Notes under the pieces: model-generated
What the model was told of the DNA's origin: nothing
Database searches by the model: none
The model's input: the letters and a program-made list of their open reading frames with translations, nothing else
Origin: Epiperipatus broadwayi
Taxonomy: Eukaryota; Onychophora; Udeonychophora; Euonychophora; Peripatidae
Assembly (NCBI GenBank): GCA_028023455.1
Contig: JAQFVV010000037.1
Span: 1,860,001 to 1,924,000 of the forward strand
Direction: 5' to 3'
DNA length: 64,000 bases
Position numbers and translations under genes: made by a program
Part shown: positions 63,822 through 64,000 of the stretch, piece after piece
How positions within the stretch are numbered: position 1 is the first letter of the stretch
Layout: each line of letters opens with the position of its first letter

Positions 63822-63993
63822 AGTTTTATAATTTTAAGATATTATATGATCATACAAATAATATATATTCATGAAATATGTAGAACAAGCAATTAGATAT
63901 AAATTATAGTTTTATAATTTTAAGATATTATATGATCATACAAATAATATATATTCATGAAATATGTAGAACAAGCAATTAGATATAAATTAT
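63822..63993. repeat. 86-bp tandem duplication
   Basis: AGTTTTATAATTTTAAGATA begins at 63822 and again at 63908; the two units appear identical. Copies 1 and 2 have one unit. Confidence 0.92.
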
Positions 63994-64000
63994 AATATTA

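Larger units (their letters stand above)
59397..64000. repeat. Tandem unit, copy 3 (runs off the window)
   Basis: Same order as copies 1 and 2 up to the window end, which corresponds to about 50860 of copy 1. It carries two private insertions (60195-60628 and 60884-61030) and an 86-bp duplication at the edge. Confidence 0.85.

Overview
The window is eukaryotic, very AT-rich, and looks like repeat-filled intergenic or intronic DNA of an animal. I found no confident host gene. The elements present are an RTE-type non-LTR retrotransposon, a Ty3/Gypsy element with a fused gag-pol frame, CR1/Jockey-like LINE copies, tRNA-derived SINE-like pieces, foldback/MITE families and long (TA)n and (TAA)n tracts. 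This mix fits a mollusc, possibly a cephalopod, but that is inference: no host gene confirms it.

Layout. 1-345: edge remnant of a gag-like reading frame (-). 1289-1466: a small GC-rich, exon-like island. 4498-6345: 5'-truncated, frameshifted RTE LINE (+). 6.3-13.5 kb: mostly featureless, with a hairpin at 11194-11275 and a dispersed repeat pair. 13543-18873: nearly intact Ty3/Gypsy element (-), with 684-bp LTRs, GATTT target duplications, PBS, PPT and a single nonsense codon in pol. 18885-20735: a much older RTE relic. 21.7-24.3 kb: SINE-like and foldback elements, several in inverted pairs. 24.3-34.3 kb: sparse, with small repeat and promoter-like motifs. 34.6-35.5 kb: G-rich degenerate tandem repeat.

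36001-43177 is an unusual LTR element. It has long LTRs (about 1.85 kb), a short interior (about 1.44 kb) with only gag-like remnants, a recognisable tRNA-Lys-type primer site and a clean polypurine tract. A 2.05-kb terminal-inverted-repeat DNA element sits in its 5' LTR, and the 3' LTR still shows the empty site.

46.8 kb to the right edge is a tandem triplication of a 6.1-6.6 kb unit. Each unit carries a decayed minus-strand CR1/Jockey-like LINE (endonuclease, RT, C-terminal domain), and the units are separated by foldback elements. Patchy blocks of near-identity between copies suggest gene conversion. Each copy also has private changes: a (TAA)n expansion in copy 2, and in copy 3 a SINE-like insertion and a near-perfect 92-bp palindrome.

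All comparisons were made by eye. Percentages and boundaries are approximate, and family names rest on motif recognition, not on a database search.
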